A DNA stretch of 64,000 bases, from the NCBI GenBank assembly GCA_035946175.1, contig DASYZQ010000008.1, positions 22,035 to 86,034 on the forward strand. The letters run 5' to 3'. This document shows, piece after piece, positions 55,224 to 62,208 of the stretch (positions are counted from its first letter, which is position 1; every line of letters starts with the position of its first letter). Made by a program: the position numbers and the translations under genes. The DNA comes from DASYZQ01 sp035946175 (GTDB lineage Bacteria > Patescibacteriota > Saccharimonadia > Saccharimonadales > UBA4665). Under the pieces are notes generated by a model, which was not told the origin of the DNA, did no database searches, and saw only the letters and a program-made list of their open reading frames with translations.

Positions 55224-56351
55224 ATGACAAAGTCGCCATCATTATACATAAAACAGCTGCCGCAAGGCTTAAGAAATTCACTTTGTCACCCCGGAAAGCT
55301 CCTGGGCAGCTACTGGCGAGTTAGCCGGTGGCATAAATTTGTTGTCTGCATCATCGGACTTTTCGTGGTATTGCTAGGCACCATGTACGGTATTGCTCGA
55401 TGGTACATTGTCACTGAGAGCAGTAAACCTTTGACGCTTGGCGTGTCCTTCATACCGGATTATGCCCAAAGCCTCGGCCTGGACCCTGAGCAGACTCTAA
55501 CCGCCATTATATCCGATCTGCATATCAAAAATATCCGTTTTACCAGCTATTGGAGTGATATGGAACCCACGCCTGGCCAGTACGACTTCTCCCAACTCGA
55601 CCAGGAGATGCAACAAGCTCAAACCGCTCATGTCCATGCTGTCGTGACGCTGGGGCTCCGACAGCCCGGCTGGCCAGAGTGTCATATGCCGAGTTGGACC
55701 CAGAACGAGCCAACCAGCGTGTGGGAACCACAACTCAACAATTTTATAACAGTAGTGGTTAACCGTTACAAAAACTCATCCAGCCTACAGTCCTGGCAAG
55801 TCGAAAACGAATACTTCCTAAAGGGCTTCGGCGTTTGCACCAATTTCAGCCGACAGCGCTATGTGAATGAATATAATCTGGTAGCACGACTCGATCCGCA
55901 CCACACAATCATTATTGCTCGGAGTAACAACGCCTGGGGAATCCCAGTCGGGCAACCCCAACCTAGCGGTGAGTTTAGCACCACGGTATATCGACGAGTA
56001 TGGGATGCCAACGTTACGCACCGCTACTTGGAATATCCATTCCCAGCCTGGTGGTATGCCGCAATGGCCGGTATTGAAAAGATTGTAACTGGCAGAGATC
56101 TTATGATCGGTGAAATGGAAGCTCAGGCATGGGCTCCAAACAACAAAACGCTGACTGAAATAAGCCTAGGTGAACAGAACAAATCGTTTAATGCCGCCCG
56201 TCTCCAAAATGCCTTTAGCTTTGCCAAAGCCACCAGTGTCCGCACGATATATATGTGGGGTGCCGAGTATTGGTACTACCGTCTGGTTATCGAACACGAT
56301 CCAAGCGTTTGGAATGTAGCCAAGCACGCCTTTGCTCAAAACGGTTCGTAA
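55224..56351 (+). CDS. Membrane-anchored glycoside hydrolase, clan GH-A
   Basis: From the ATG at 55224 the protein is 375 residues; the frame is open to 55191 but that start lies within the divergent GT2 gene. Residues about 40-62 form a single membrane anchor after a basic cytoplasmic tail. The outer domain has the GH-A acid/base Glu in WQVENEYF (near 196) and a likely nucleophile in MIGEMEAQ (near 287). The YWSDMEPTPGQYDF stretch is typical of GH5/GH42-like enzymes. It is the fifth GH-A gene in the window. A TATACT box ends only two bases before the ATG, so this is not the promoter used. Confidence 0.78.
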   Translation: MTKSPSLYIKQLPQGLRNSLCHPGKLLGSYWRVSRWHKFVVCIIGLFVVLLGTMYGIARWYIVTESSKPLTLGVSFIPDYAQSLGLDPEQTLTAIISDLHIKNIRFTSYWSDMEPTPGQYDFSQLDQEMQQAQTAHVHAVVTLGLRQPGWPECHMPSWTQNEPTSVWEPQLNNFITVVVNRYKNSSSLQSWQVENEYFLKGFGVCTNFSRQRYVNEYNLVARLDPHHTIIIARSNNAWGIPVGQPQPSGEFSTTVYRRVWDANVTHRYLEYPFPAWWYAAMAGIEKIVTGRDLMIGEMEAQAWAPNNKTLTEISLGEQNKSFNAARLQNAFSFAKATSVRTIYMWGAEYWYYRLVIEHDPSVWNVAKHAFAQNGS

Positions 56352-56402
56352 GCGAAAAGGGCCAGTTGGCAGCAAGCACCTCTATGGGTCATACTGTATC
56401 TC

Positions 56403-56858
56403 ATGAAGAAAAAGCATGGTCCTACTAAACGAATCGCCAATCGCCGGGCACGCTACGATTATGAGCTTGGTGACAGTTTAGTGGTGGGTCTGCAGCTGAC
56501 TGGCGCCGAGACCAAGGCGTTGCGGCTCGGACACGGACAATTACAAGGTGCCTACGTTACCATAAAAGATGAAGAATTGTGGCTCATTAATGCAACAATT
56601 AATGGAACCAGGGGGATAGTGATCGATGAGAACTCCCAAACACGAAGCCGCAAACTGTTGGCCAAACACCGTGAGATCGCCCAACTGATTGCTGCCAAGC
56701 AGCAGGGCAAGACGATTATTCCTTTGGAAATACTCACGGGGGGACGATACATAAAGCTGCGGATTGCTATGGGTAAAGGCAAGAAGAAATACGATAAACG
56801 TCAGGCCCTCAAAGCCCGCGATGATATTCGCCGCACGCGAGCCTTGGTTCGCCCCTAA
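56403..56858 (+). CDS. smpB: SsrA-binding protein SmpB
   Basis: A 151-residue RNA-binding protein needed for tmRNA rescue of stalled ribosomes. It has NRRARYDYELGDSLVVGLQLTGAETKALR, the GAYVTIKDEELWLINA core and the basic tail KGKKKYDKRQALKARDD that reaches into the decoding centre. Length is normal. The tmRNA gene itself is not in the window. Confidence 0.97.
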   Translation: MKKKHGPTKRIANRRARYDYELGDSLVVGLQLTGAETKALRLGHGQLQGAYVTIKDEELWLINATINGTRGIVIDENSQTRSRKLLAKHREIAQLIAAKQQGKTIIPLEILTGGRYIKLRIAMGKGKKKYDKRQALKARDDIRRTRALVRP

Positions 56859-56877
56859 AAGGCGATGCCATTGGCCA

Positions 56878-56906
56878 TTGCCAGAGCAGACAGTGTCGGA
56901 TATAAT
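56878..56906 (+). promoter_or_regulatory. Promoter of the tRNA-Asn gene
   Basis: TTGCCA (56878-56883), exactly 17 bases, TATAAT (56901-56906). Transcription would begin near 56913, about 67 bases before the tRNA. Confidence 0.7.
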
Positions 56907-56979
56907 CGGCAGTGTTATTCTGAAGAGGTAGCACAGTAAAACTGCACCAACAGAATCGTTCTTTTTATCTATTATATAT

Positions 56980-57292
56980 TCCGGGGTAGCTCAGCGGTAG
57001 AGCGGGTGGCTGTCAAAAAGGCAGCCTGTAGGCTGTAAAGCTACAGTGAAAACAGGGTGAATTGCGGGAAACCTACGTCTTTAAAATTAGATAGGGCAAT
57101 CCGCAGCCAAGCCGAGACTAGGATTAGGGGTCTTGGAAGGTTCAGAGACTAGAGAGTGAGCCGAACAATAATCTCTCGTAAGCGCCCTGCATCCGATTAC
57201 TGATCGGATGAAGAGATAGTCCACGCCATTATGAAAATAGCGGGATACGTGTAACCACTAGGTCGCTGGTTCGAATCCAGTCCCCGGAGCCA
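56980..57292 (+). tRNA. tRNA-Asn (GUU) interrupted by a group I intron
   Basis: The two exons (56980-57013 and 57252-57292) join to a 75-base tRNA with encoded CCA. The acceptor arm TCCGGGG pairs with CCCCGGA; D, anticodon and T arms all fold. The joined anticodon loop is CTGTTAA, so the anticodon is GTT, and the acceptor end with discriminator G resembles E. coli tRNA-Asn. Read unspliced, the triplet next to the 5' exon looks like GTC (Asp), because the intron starts with C; automatic tools may miscall it. The intron lies between anticodon bases 35 and 36. Confidence 0.93.
57014..57251 (+). ncRNA. Group I intron (IC3-like) in the tRNA-Asn anticodon
   Basis: The 238-base insert has all core elements of a group I self-splicing intron: the P element (aattgcgggaaacc, 57059-57072), Q (aatccgcagccaag), R (gttcagagactaga, from 57139) and S (aagagatagtcc). 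The guide GGCAGCC (57020-57026) pairs with the end of the 5' exon GGCTGT to give P1 with the required U-G pair at the splice site. The intron ends in G. No open frame for a homing endonuclease is inside. It resembles the small tRNA introns of cyanobacteria and proteobacteria. Confidence 0.92.
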
Positions 57293-57406
57293 AACTTTAA
57301 TATTCAACCTTACCCCCGTTAAGTTAGTTTGATTTTTGTCGGTTTTTCCAGGTAGGCGAATAGAACGGCCAACTCTTTCATAAGCGTCTTGTTGACAGTA
57401 TGTATT

Positions 57407-57691
57407 ATGAATAATACTTTATTGAGTATCAAAACTGACGAGCAGACGAAGCAAGATCTGCGAGAGTTTGCTGCTGAGCTGGGTATATCTAGCACAGCCT
57501 TTGTGAATTTGGTTATTAAGCAGGCGCTTCGTGATCGACGCGTGGTGCTAAGTACAAATCTTGAGCCAACGCCCTATCTAGAAGAGATCATGCGTCATGC
57601 AGATGCAGATTATAGGGCCGACCATAACATCACCCACACCAAGAACAAAGATGGGGCGTTAAATCATCTTGATAGCCTAATGAAAAAGTAA
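57407..57691 (+). CDS. RelB/DinJ-type antitoxin
   Basis: A 94-residue protein whose first 45 residues form a ribbon-helix-helix DNA-binding unit (NNTLLSIKTDEQTKQDLREFAAELGIS), followed by an acidic/helical tail that would wrap a RelE-type toxin. The ATG at 57407 is the natural start; an earlier in-frame TTG is unlikely. The toxin gene that should follow is broken (57696-57851), so the antitoxin may be an orphan that still regulates its own promoter. Confidence 0.85.
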   Translation: MNNTLLSIKTDEQTKQDLREFAAELGISSTAFVNLVIKQALRDRRVVLSTNLEPTPYLEEIMRHADADYRADHNITHTKNKDGALNHLDSLMKK

Positions 57692-57695
57692 AACG

Positions 57696-57851
57696 ATGAA
57701 TGTCGATTTTACCAAATCGTTTAATAAGCAATTTAAAAAACTACCGAGAAAACTACAAGAGAGGGCAAAAGCGGCCGTGACATTATTCTTGGAAGATATG
57801 GAAACGGCGAGCCAGGTAAATAGGTCAAATTGGAAAATCAGACTCTTCTAG
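57696..57851 (+). pseudogene. Truncated RelE/YafQ/ParE-type toxin remnant
   Basis: Four bases after the antitoxin stop an ATG opens a frame of 51 codons (MNVDFTKSFNKQFKKLPRKL...LFLED) that matches the N-terminus of RelE-superfamily toxins, whose usual length is about 85-100 residues. It ends in an early TAG, and the catalytic C-terminal part is not found in any frame downstream. It is therefore a dead toxin. Confidence 0.75.
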
Positions 57852-57899
57852 GGCGAGCCACTGAGCTAGGTTTTATTATACACCTCAATAGACGAAAGT

Positions 57900-57928
57900 T
57901 TGACTTTTGTACTTGTAAGTACTAACAT
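57900..57928 (+). promoter_or_regulatory. Promoter and operator of the Phd/PIN toxin-antitoxin pair
   Basis: TTGACT (57900-57905), 17 bases, TAACAT (57923-57928), six bases before the ATG, so the transcript would be leaderless. The spacer contains an exact inverted repeat GTACTT-GT-AAGTAC (57909-57922), a natural site for repression by the antitoxin. Confidence 0.72.
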
Positions 57929-57934
57929 TGAAGT

Positions 57935-58207
57935 ATGAAAACTATAACCGCAAAAGAGTTTCAACGCAACCACGCCTCAATAGTTAAAGAGGTCGCTTAC
58001 GGCCACGAATACGAAGTGACATTTCATCGCAAGCCACTTATCAAGCTCGTGCCTATATCTACCACGAGCGTAAAAGAAGCCGCTCCAGGCAGTCGAGGGG
58101 CAGTAATCAACTCACTGCACTATACACTGCCCACAAAAGGTGAGCTTCACGAGCTGCCATATAAACAACTACGTGAGCGTCTTCTAAAAAAACGACATGG
58201 CGCATAA
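57935..58207 (+). CDS. Phd/YefM-type antitoxin
   Basis: A 90-residue protein with the Phd fold (MKTITAKEFQRNHASIVKEVAYGHEYEVTFHRKPLIKLVP) in residues 1-45 and a charged C-terminal part that would bind the toxin. It should repress its own promoter through the inverted repeat just upstream. It overlaps the toxin gene by 11 bases, the usual coupling of such pairs. Confidence 0.88.
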   Translation: MKTITAKEFQRNHASIVKEVAYGHEYEVTFHRKPLIKLVPISTTSVKEAAPGSRGAVINSLHYTLPTKGELHELPYKQLRERLLKKRHGA

Positions 58208-58586
58208 GCTTGTCTTCGTAGACACTAACGTGCTCATGGAATTATTATTTGAGCGCTCGAATCATGATCTAGCCAAGGATGCCGTTTTGGCATTGTCTAC
58301 TGACGATATAGCTTGTACATCAATATTGTCCGTCTCAACCCTGCTTTACTTTGTAGAGTTAGAACGATGCGACAAGGACACGGCACACAACTTTATGAGC
58401 GGCTTCAAGATTCTTGACATGAGTCAAGAAGATTACACATGGGCGGCAGCCAACGATCAAGGCGATTTCGAAGATGCATTGCAGACAGCCTGCGCAAGGC
58501 GTCATACATGCTCGCCACTAATTACGTTCGATAAGAAATTTGATAGTATGTACGGGAAGTTCTTAGCTATACATACTATCAGATAG
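58197..58586 (+). CDS. PIN-domain (VapC-like) toxin
   Basis: A 129-residue PIN-domain ribonuclease. FVDTNVLMELL gives the first metal Asp (residue 9), ELERCDKD the middle acidic residue, and GDFEDALQTACARRH with PLITFDKKF the last acidic cluster. It would cut tRNA or other RNA when the antitoxin is lost. Length is normal and no residue looks missing, so the pair with the upstream Phd antitoxin is probably active. Confidence 0.9.
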   Translation: MAHKLVFVDTNVLMELLFERSNHDLAKDAVLALSTDDIACTSILSVSTLLYFVELERCDKDTAHNFMSGFKILDMSQEDYTWAAANDQGDFEDALQTACARRHTCSPLITFDKKFDSMYGKFLAIHTIR

Positions 58587-58618
58587 GTACACGGGTCGGT
58601 ACGATAAAGCACAAAAGA

Positions 58619-59323
58619 TTACTCTTCCGTAATGAATTCAAATTTCTGTACGGCTAGATCAATCTTTTCGTGAATGATACGTTTCCTTCCTCTATATATG
58701 CATCGTGTGCTATACGTCTTAAAGTAGCGTACATTTTGTTCGACTAGATCTTCTATTTTCTCACGGTCTCTGCTCTGCTTATCATTACTCAGAGCACGTA
58801 GAGGCCATTTATAATGAACGAATCCGTTACGGCTATCTTCGTTTATTATTTTGAGGCATGCTAAAAAGTCAGCTTGAGGCGGCTTTTGACCTAAGATCTC
58901 AATCACCCACGTCAGCTTTTCCTGCCACCCCCTCTTCATAATTTCGTCTGGCTTATGACTAACGTCTCGCTGCCGAAGGAGACAGCTAATCAGTGCGTTC
59001 GTTTCATGCTCAAAGTACATAGAATAAAACGTGAGTGCGAAGTCTATCCCAATATGATGTATCGCATCTCTTGCCAAACCTAAGATCTGTTCGCGGTAAT
59101 CAACCGCACCCCCTATACCCTCATTTCCTAGAAGTAGTTGAGTCAGTTCGTTCGTAACTTTCTTATACGCCTTATCGGAACCCAGGTCGGCTTCTGTAAT
59201 ATAACCAGCCTCAAAGTAGCCAATCAACACGTCTCTAATTTTTGCTTGCAAGAAACCAGGATCCAGCCTTTTCGCTTCACCCAGGACTTGTGCAATGGAG
59301 TTTATGTCACGCTCTAAATTCAT
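58619..59323 (-). CDS. HEPN-like protein, possible RNase
   Basis: A 234-residue, strongly helical protein without membrane segments. Residues 165-170 are R-N-G-F-V-H in the context NEDSRNGFVHYKW; R-x4-6-H in such a setting (RNxFVH) is the hallmark of HEPN-domain RNases found in defence and toxin-antitoxin systems. It converges with the PIN toxin gene and is next to a Fic gene, both typical company. No known HEPN subfamily is recognised, so activity is uncertain. Confidence 0.6.
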   Translation of the reverse strand: MNLERDINSIAQVLGEAKRLDPGFLQAKIRDVLIGYFEAGYITEADLGSDKAYKKVTNELTQLLLGNEGIGGAVDYREQILGLARDAIHHIGIDFALTFYSMYFEHETNALISCLLRQRDVSHKPDEIMKRGWQEKLTWVIEILGQKPPQADFLACLKIINEDSRNGFVHYKWPLRALSNDKQSRDREKIEDLVEQNVRYFKTYSTRCIYRGRKRIIHEKIDLAVQKFEFITEE

Positions 59324-59595
59324 ACATCCATAGCATGGCAGGGTACAAGGGTGTGCTTTTTAGCAATTACTGAGAGTGAGCCCCTTACCCGCCGGGTAGG
59401 GAGAGTGGCACATAAGATGATATGGTAGTTGGAGATCATAGCGATACCTCCTCACTGTCGGCCTCAACTTCTCGACCTTCAAGTAACAGATTGAGCCGTT
59501 GGGCATCTACCTCAAACTCTTCCACAAAGGTTATATTCCAGAAGGAAACGGCGAGCCATCTTAAGACAAAAGTATTAGTAAAACAGGGGTAAATA
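59324..59595. other. Intergenic region with a possible gene remnant
   Basis: Between the HEPN-like and Fic genes no complete gene is seen. On the minus strand a fragment at about 59457-59545 reads FEVDAQRLNLLLEGREVEADSEEVSL then stop (split by wording only), preceded in another frame by MARRFLLEYN, as if one small gene had been broken by a frameshift. Nothing else is recognisable. Confidence 0.3.
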
Positions 59596-59625
59596 TTACA
59601 AAAGAGGGTTATTTTTTGTTATAAT
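59596..59625 (+). promoter_or_regulatory. Promoter of the fic gene, leaderless
   Basis: TTACAA (59596-59601), 18 bases, TATAAT (59620-59625), six bases before the ATG at 59632. Transcription would begin at the ATG itself. Confidence 0.6.
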
Positions 59626-59631
59626 ATGGGC

Positions 59632-60183
59632 ATGCAAAATATTGATGAAATAAGTAAACAACGGGCCAAAGAGCTTTTCGGTAGTGCTGATCTATCGTCC
59701 TTTGAGGTGGGCACGACTAAAGGGTTGCAGCAAATTCATCAGTATCTTTTTAAGAATCTGTACGACTTTGCCGGAGAGATCCGCAAGTTGAATATCAGTA
59801 AGGATGGCTTTCGTTTTGCCAATTCATTATATCTGCAAGAAGCCCTGCAGCGCATAGAAGAAATGCCAGAGACCACCTTTGAGGAAATTGTCGAGAAATA
59901 CGCAGAGATGAACATTGCCCACCCATTTATGGAGGGCAACGGTCGCAGTACACGCATTTGGTTAGACTTGATCCTAAAAAAGCGTCTAGGCACGTGCATA
60001 GATTGGGCCTCTATCAATAAAAATGACTATTTCGAGGCTATGATACGCAGCCACGTTAAGAGTACGGAGCTACGAGAGTTATTGCGAAACGCATTAACTG
60101 ACAAAATTGATGACCGTGAAGTATTCATGAAAGGCATAGATCAATCGTATTATTACGAAGAACCGGATGATTATAAAGGCTAG
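59632..60183 (+). CDS. Fic-domain protein (AMP transferase type) with C-terminal inhibitory motif
   Basis: A 183-residue Fic protein with the catalytic loop H-P-F-M-E-G-N-G-R (His97 from this start), full length. It transfers AMP (or a similar group) to target proteins. The C-terminus reads GIDQSYYYEEPDD, close to the S-Y-Y-Y-E-G end of class III Fic proteins, where a Ser-x3-Glu motif blocks the active site; the usual Gly after the Glu is Glu here. It is therefore self-inhibited and needs no separate antitoxin. I prefer 59632 to the ATG at 59626, which lies too close to the TATAAT. Confidence 0.92.
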   Translation: MQNIDEISKQRAKELFGSADLSSFEVGTTKGLQQIHQYLFKNLYDFAGEIRKLNISKDGFRFANSLYLQEALQRIEEMPETTFEEIVEKYAEMNIAHPFMEGNGRSTRIWLDLILKKRLGTCIDWASINKNDYFEAMIRSHVKSTELRELLRNALTDKIDDREVFMKGIDQSYYYEEPDDYKG

Positions 60184-60211
60184 GCAAGTGGACGCTTAAA
60201 TTTGAGACCGT

Positions 60212-60376
60212 TTATAAGCCAAAAGCTAAAACCTGCTGGATGTCCAGCAGCATATGAACTTCTTTGACATCTACTTCGTTTCCTTTTGCAATTATTATGG
60301 GGGTCGTTTTAGTAGTTTGGTTACTCCAAATGTTGAGGCGCTTTGCGTCTCGTAATGACAGCAAGAATTGACTCAT
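60212..60376 (-). CDS. Small protein of 54 residues, function unknown
   Basis: An ATG-to-TAA frame on the minus strand gives MSQFLLSLRDAKRLN... followed by a Thr-rich part and a helical end (VKEVHMLLDIQQVLAF). It lies 21 bases after the DoxX stop in the same direction, so it could be the last gene of that operon. No membrane segment or known motif. Coding status is uncertain because it is short. Confidence 0.4.
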   Translation of the reverse strand: MSQFLLSLRDAKRLNIWSNQTTKTTPIIIAKGNEVDVKEVHMLLDIQQVLAFGL

Positions 60377-60397
60377 ACCACCAAATACAATAGAACT

Positions 60398-60754
60398 TTA
60401 ATTCTCTATAATCATCAAAGCCAGTGATGCGAAGACCATTGTTATGTCTCTAAAGGTTATGACTAATAAACCAAGATTTGTGAATATTATTCCACTGAAC
60501 GTTAAGGCTGCAATGGCTGCCGCATACTTTAAATAGAGACCGCTAAGCAGCCAAATTGCCAACGCCATTTCGTAAACTGAAAAGACATGCAGCAAAAGTT
60601 GGCCAGAAACATGGTTAGTCATAAAGTGCGGTAGATAACCAATCCAGTCTGATGGCGTTACAAATGACGATATGCTTGCATATATAAGCACAGTAGCAAG
60701 CCCGCTGCGGAGCAACAGGCTGACAAGCATATTTTTACTATATATTTTCTTCAT
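60398..60754 (-). CDS. DoxX-like small membrane protein
   Basis: A 118-residue protein with four hydrophobic segments, starting with LLRSGLATVLIYASISSFVTPSDWIGYLP and containing a central YEMALAIWLLSG; this is the layout of DoxX/DoxD-like proteins linked to membrane redox or quinone functions. It follows the cupredoxin-like gene by five bases, which fits a redox-linked operon. Exact role is unknown. Confidence 0.75.
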   Translation of the reverse strand: MKKIYSKNMLVSLLLRSGLATVLIYASISSFVTPSDWIGYLPHFMTNHVSGQLLLHVFSVYEMALAIWLLSGLYLKYAAAIAALTFSGIIFTNLGLLVITFRDITMVFASLALMIIEN

Positions 60755-60759
60755 TTCTT

Positions 60760-61149
60760 TTATTCTATAGTAATTGTACCTTGGATACTCGGGTCTAAGT
60801 GATCATGATAACCAAACGAGCCAGTCTTCGTAACGCTAAACGTTTGACTCTGGCCGGGAGATACCAGCCCAACATTTAGGTCAACGTCATCAGTATGGAC
60901 AGGGTGCGGGTTAGAGTTCATTTGTAAATCTTGTGATGAGGTATTTTTGATCGTCACGGTCGTGCCCGACTTCACTGTTAGGGTTGCAGGGCTAAACATA
61001 GTGCCGTCAAATGTTATTGTGTTGGAAGATTTTTGGTTAGTTGATGTACTTTGCGATTGTGTATTGGTACTCGTCGACTTATGCAACATGAGATATCCAC
61101 CCCCTCCTATCACAACGACTGCTACTAGACCAATAATAAATGCTTTCAT
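60760..61149 (-). CDS. Secreted/anchored cupredoxin-like protein with unusual ligand set
   Basis: A 129-residue protein: membrane anchor (about 3-22), Ser/Thr/Gln-rich linker (24-42), then a cupredoxin fold (about 45-129) with FDGTMFSPATLTVKSGTTVTIKN and the C-terminal loop FGYHDHLDPSIQGTI. In type I copper proteins that loop is C-x-H-x-M; here the Cys and Met are missing and two His are present (YHDHLDP). His in NPHPVHTD is also available. Copper binding, if any, would not be the blue type. It lies between the DoxX gene and a second cupredoxin-like gene. Confidence 0.78.
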   Translation of the reverse strand: MKAFIIGLVAVVVIGGGGYLMLHKSTSTNTQSQSTSTNQKSSNTITFDGTMFSPATLTVKSGTTVTIKNTSSQDLQMNSNPHPVHTDDVDLNVGLVSPGQSQTFSVTKTGSFGYHDHLDPSIQGTITIE

Positions 61150-61166
61150 ATTGCCTCCTTGGCTTT

Positions 61167-61973
61167 TTAACCTTCATTTGGTGGTCCATTTCTATATTGT
61201 GGTGGCGGCGGATCTGGCGATTGGTCTGTGGGTGATTGGGTTTTTGAATTAGGTAAGCGTCGCCTGATTATACGGCGCCAGATAATAAACGTAGCTACTA
61301 CAAATACTAGACTACTACTGCCGACAATCGCAACAGTCTTAAGACCTGGGCTTTTACGGCTTGGCGGTGTGAATTTTGTTTTAGGCATCGCATTTGTCTT
61401 TGGTGGATTAGTAACTTTCGGTTGTACCGTCATTGGAGGGCTGACCGATGTGTTGGGAGTTGGTTTGGTTGCAGTTGGTGTAGTTGGCGTCGTCTTGACA
61501 GCTGGCGGGGGAGTATTTGTATTTGGTGTCGAAGATGAAGATGATGAGCTGGGAGTGGGAGTGGGGGTAGGCCCTGGGTTGCTCGGAGGAGGCTGCACCG
61601 GCGCGGTGACTGTAATTGTACCACTGCCTTTCATGCAGCCCGAACTTGGCCAAGTACCGTAATAGCTCACATCGGCCGTAATGGTATTAGTTGTCATAGA
61701 ACCACCGCGAGCAACTGTAAAGCTACCTTGCGGGAAACCGTGTATCTCAAGGCCACCCGTGTAAGGATCATCAGCTGGAACAGAGATGGTTACTGTATCA
61801 CCGCTATTTATAGTAACTGAACTCGGCGTAAAGTAACCACCAGAATCACAAGCCGTACCGTTAGTACCCCCTGTTATGGAGACGTTAGCACCTGATACAG
61901 GAACCACTCTTAGAAAGAGCAAAAGACATAAAACAAACAGTAAATTTGATATCAACCAAAGTTTTATTTTCAT
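61167..61973 (-). CDS. Cupredoxin-like surface protein with Pro/Thr linker and membrane anchor
   Basis: A 268-residue protein with a signal peptide (about 1-28), a beta domain (about 29-122) that resembles a cupredoxin (GYFTPSSVTINSGDTVTISV, LEIHGFP, SSGCMKGSGTITV with His, Cys and Met as possible ligands), then a 100-residue linker rich in Pro, Thr and Ser, one membrane helix (about 212-232) and a basic tail. The layout is that of a wall-spanning surface protein. It follows the sigma-factor genes in the same direction and precedes the other cupredoxin-like gene by 17 bases. Confidence 0.72.
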   Translation of the reverse strand: MKIKLWLISNLLFVLCLLLFLRVVPVSGANVSITGGTNGTACDSGGYFTPSSVTINSGDTVTISVPADDPYTGGLEIHGFPQGSFTVARGGSMTTNTITADVSYYGTWPSSGCMKGSGTITVTAPVQPPPSNPGPTPTPTPSSSSSSSTPNTNTPPPAVKTTPTTPTATKPTPNTSVSPPMTVQPKVTNPPKTNAMPKTKFTPPSRKSPGLKTVAIVGSSSLVFVVATFIIWRRIIRRRLPNSKTQSPTDQSPDPPPPQYRNGPPNEG

Positions 61974-61997
61974 ATTTTGTTTTGTAAGTATTTAGGT

Positions 61998-62144
61998 TTA
62001 ATAGCCACTGCCATTTTTATGAATAAATAGTAGATAAATGAGGGCATAAACAACAATTGCGGCTATTAGATACACCACGGCCCAGTACTTCTTTGAGTGT
62101 TTGCCGTATCCCTTGGACGGTTTTTGCGAAAGCTGCTCGTCCAT
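61998..62144 (-). CDS. Small single-pass membrane protein of 48 residues
   Basis: On the minus strand an ATG with an aaggga site five bases upstream opens a 48-codon frame. The product has a basic start (MDEQLSQKPSKGYGKHSKKY), one membrane helix (WAVVYLIAAIVVYALIYLLF) and a short tail. It sits in the same operon, 24 bases before the cupredoxin-like gene, and looks like a small accessory membrane protein. Confidence 0.65.
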   Translation of the reverse strand: MDEQLSQKPSKGYGKHSKKYWAVVYLIAAIVVYALIYLLFIHKNGSGY

Positions 62145-62208
62145 AATATCCCTTTACTTGTTTTTTGCTGCTTATTGGGTAACGAACGACTTCAGATTTT
62201 GTTACAAA

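Noticed and set aside
57800..59558. 15-bp identical segments GGAAACGGCGAGCCA at 57800-57814 and 59544-59558, possible island ends
   Set aside because: In a 64-kb window one or two 15-bp matches are expected by chance, and nothing else supports an attachment site.
60233..60250. Perfect palindrome CTGCTGGA-TG-TCCAGCAG as a terminator or operator
   Set aside because: It lies inside the 54-residue frame and has no T-run, so it may be coding sequence only.
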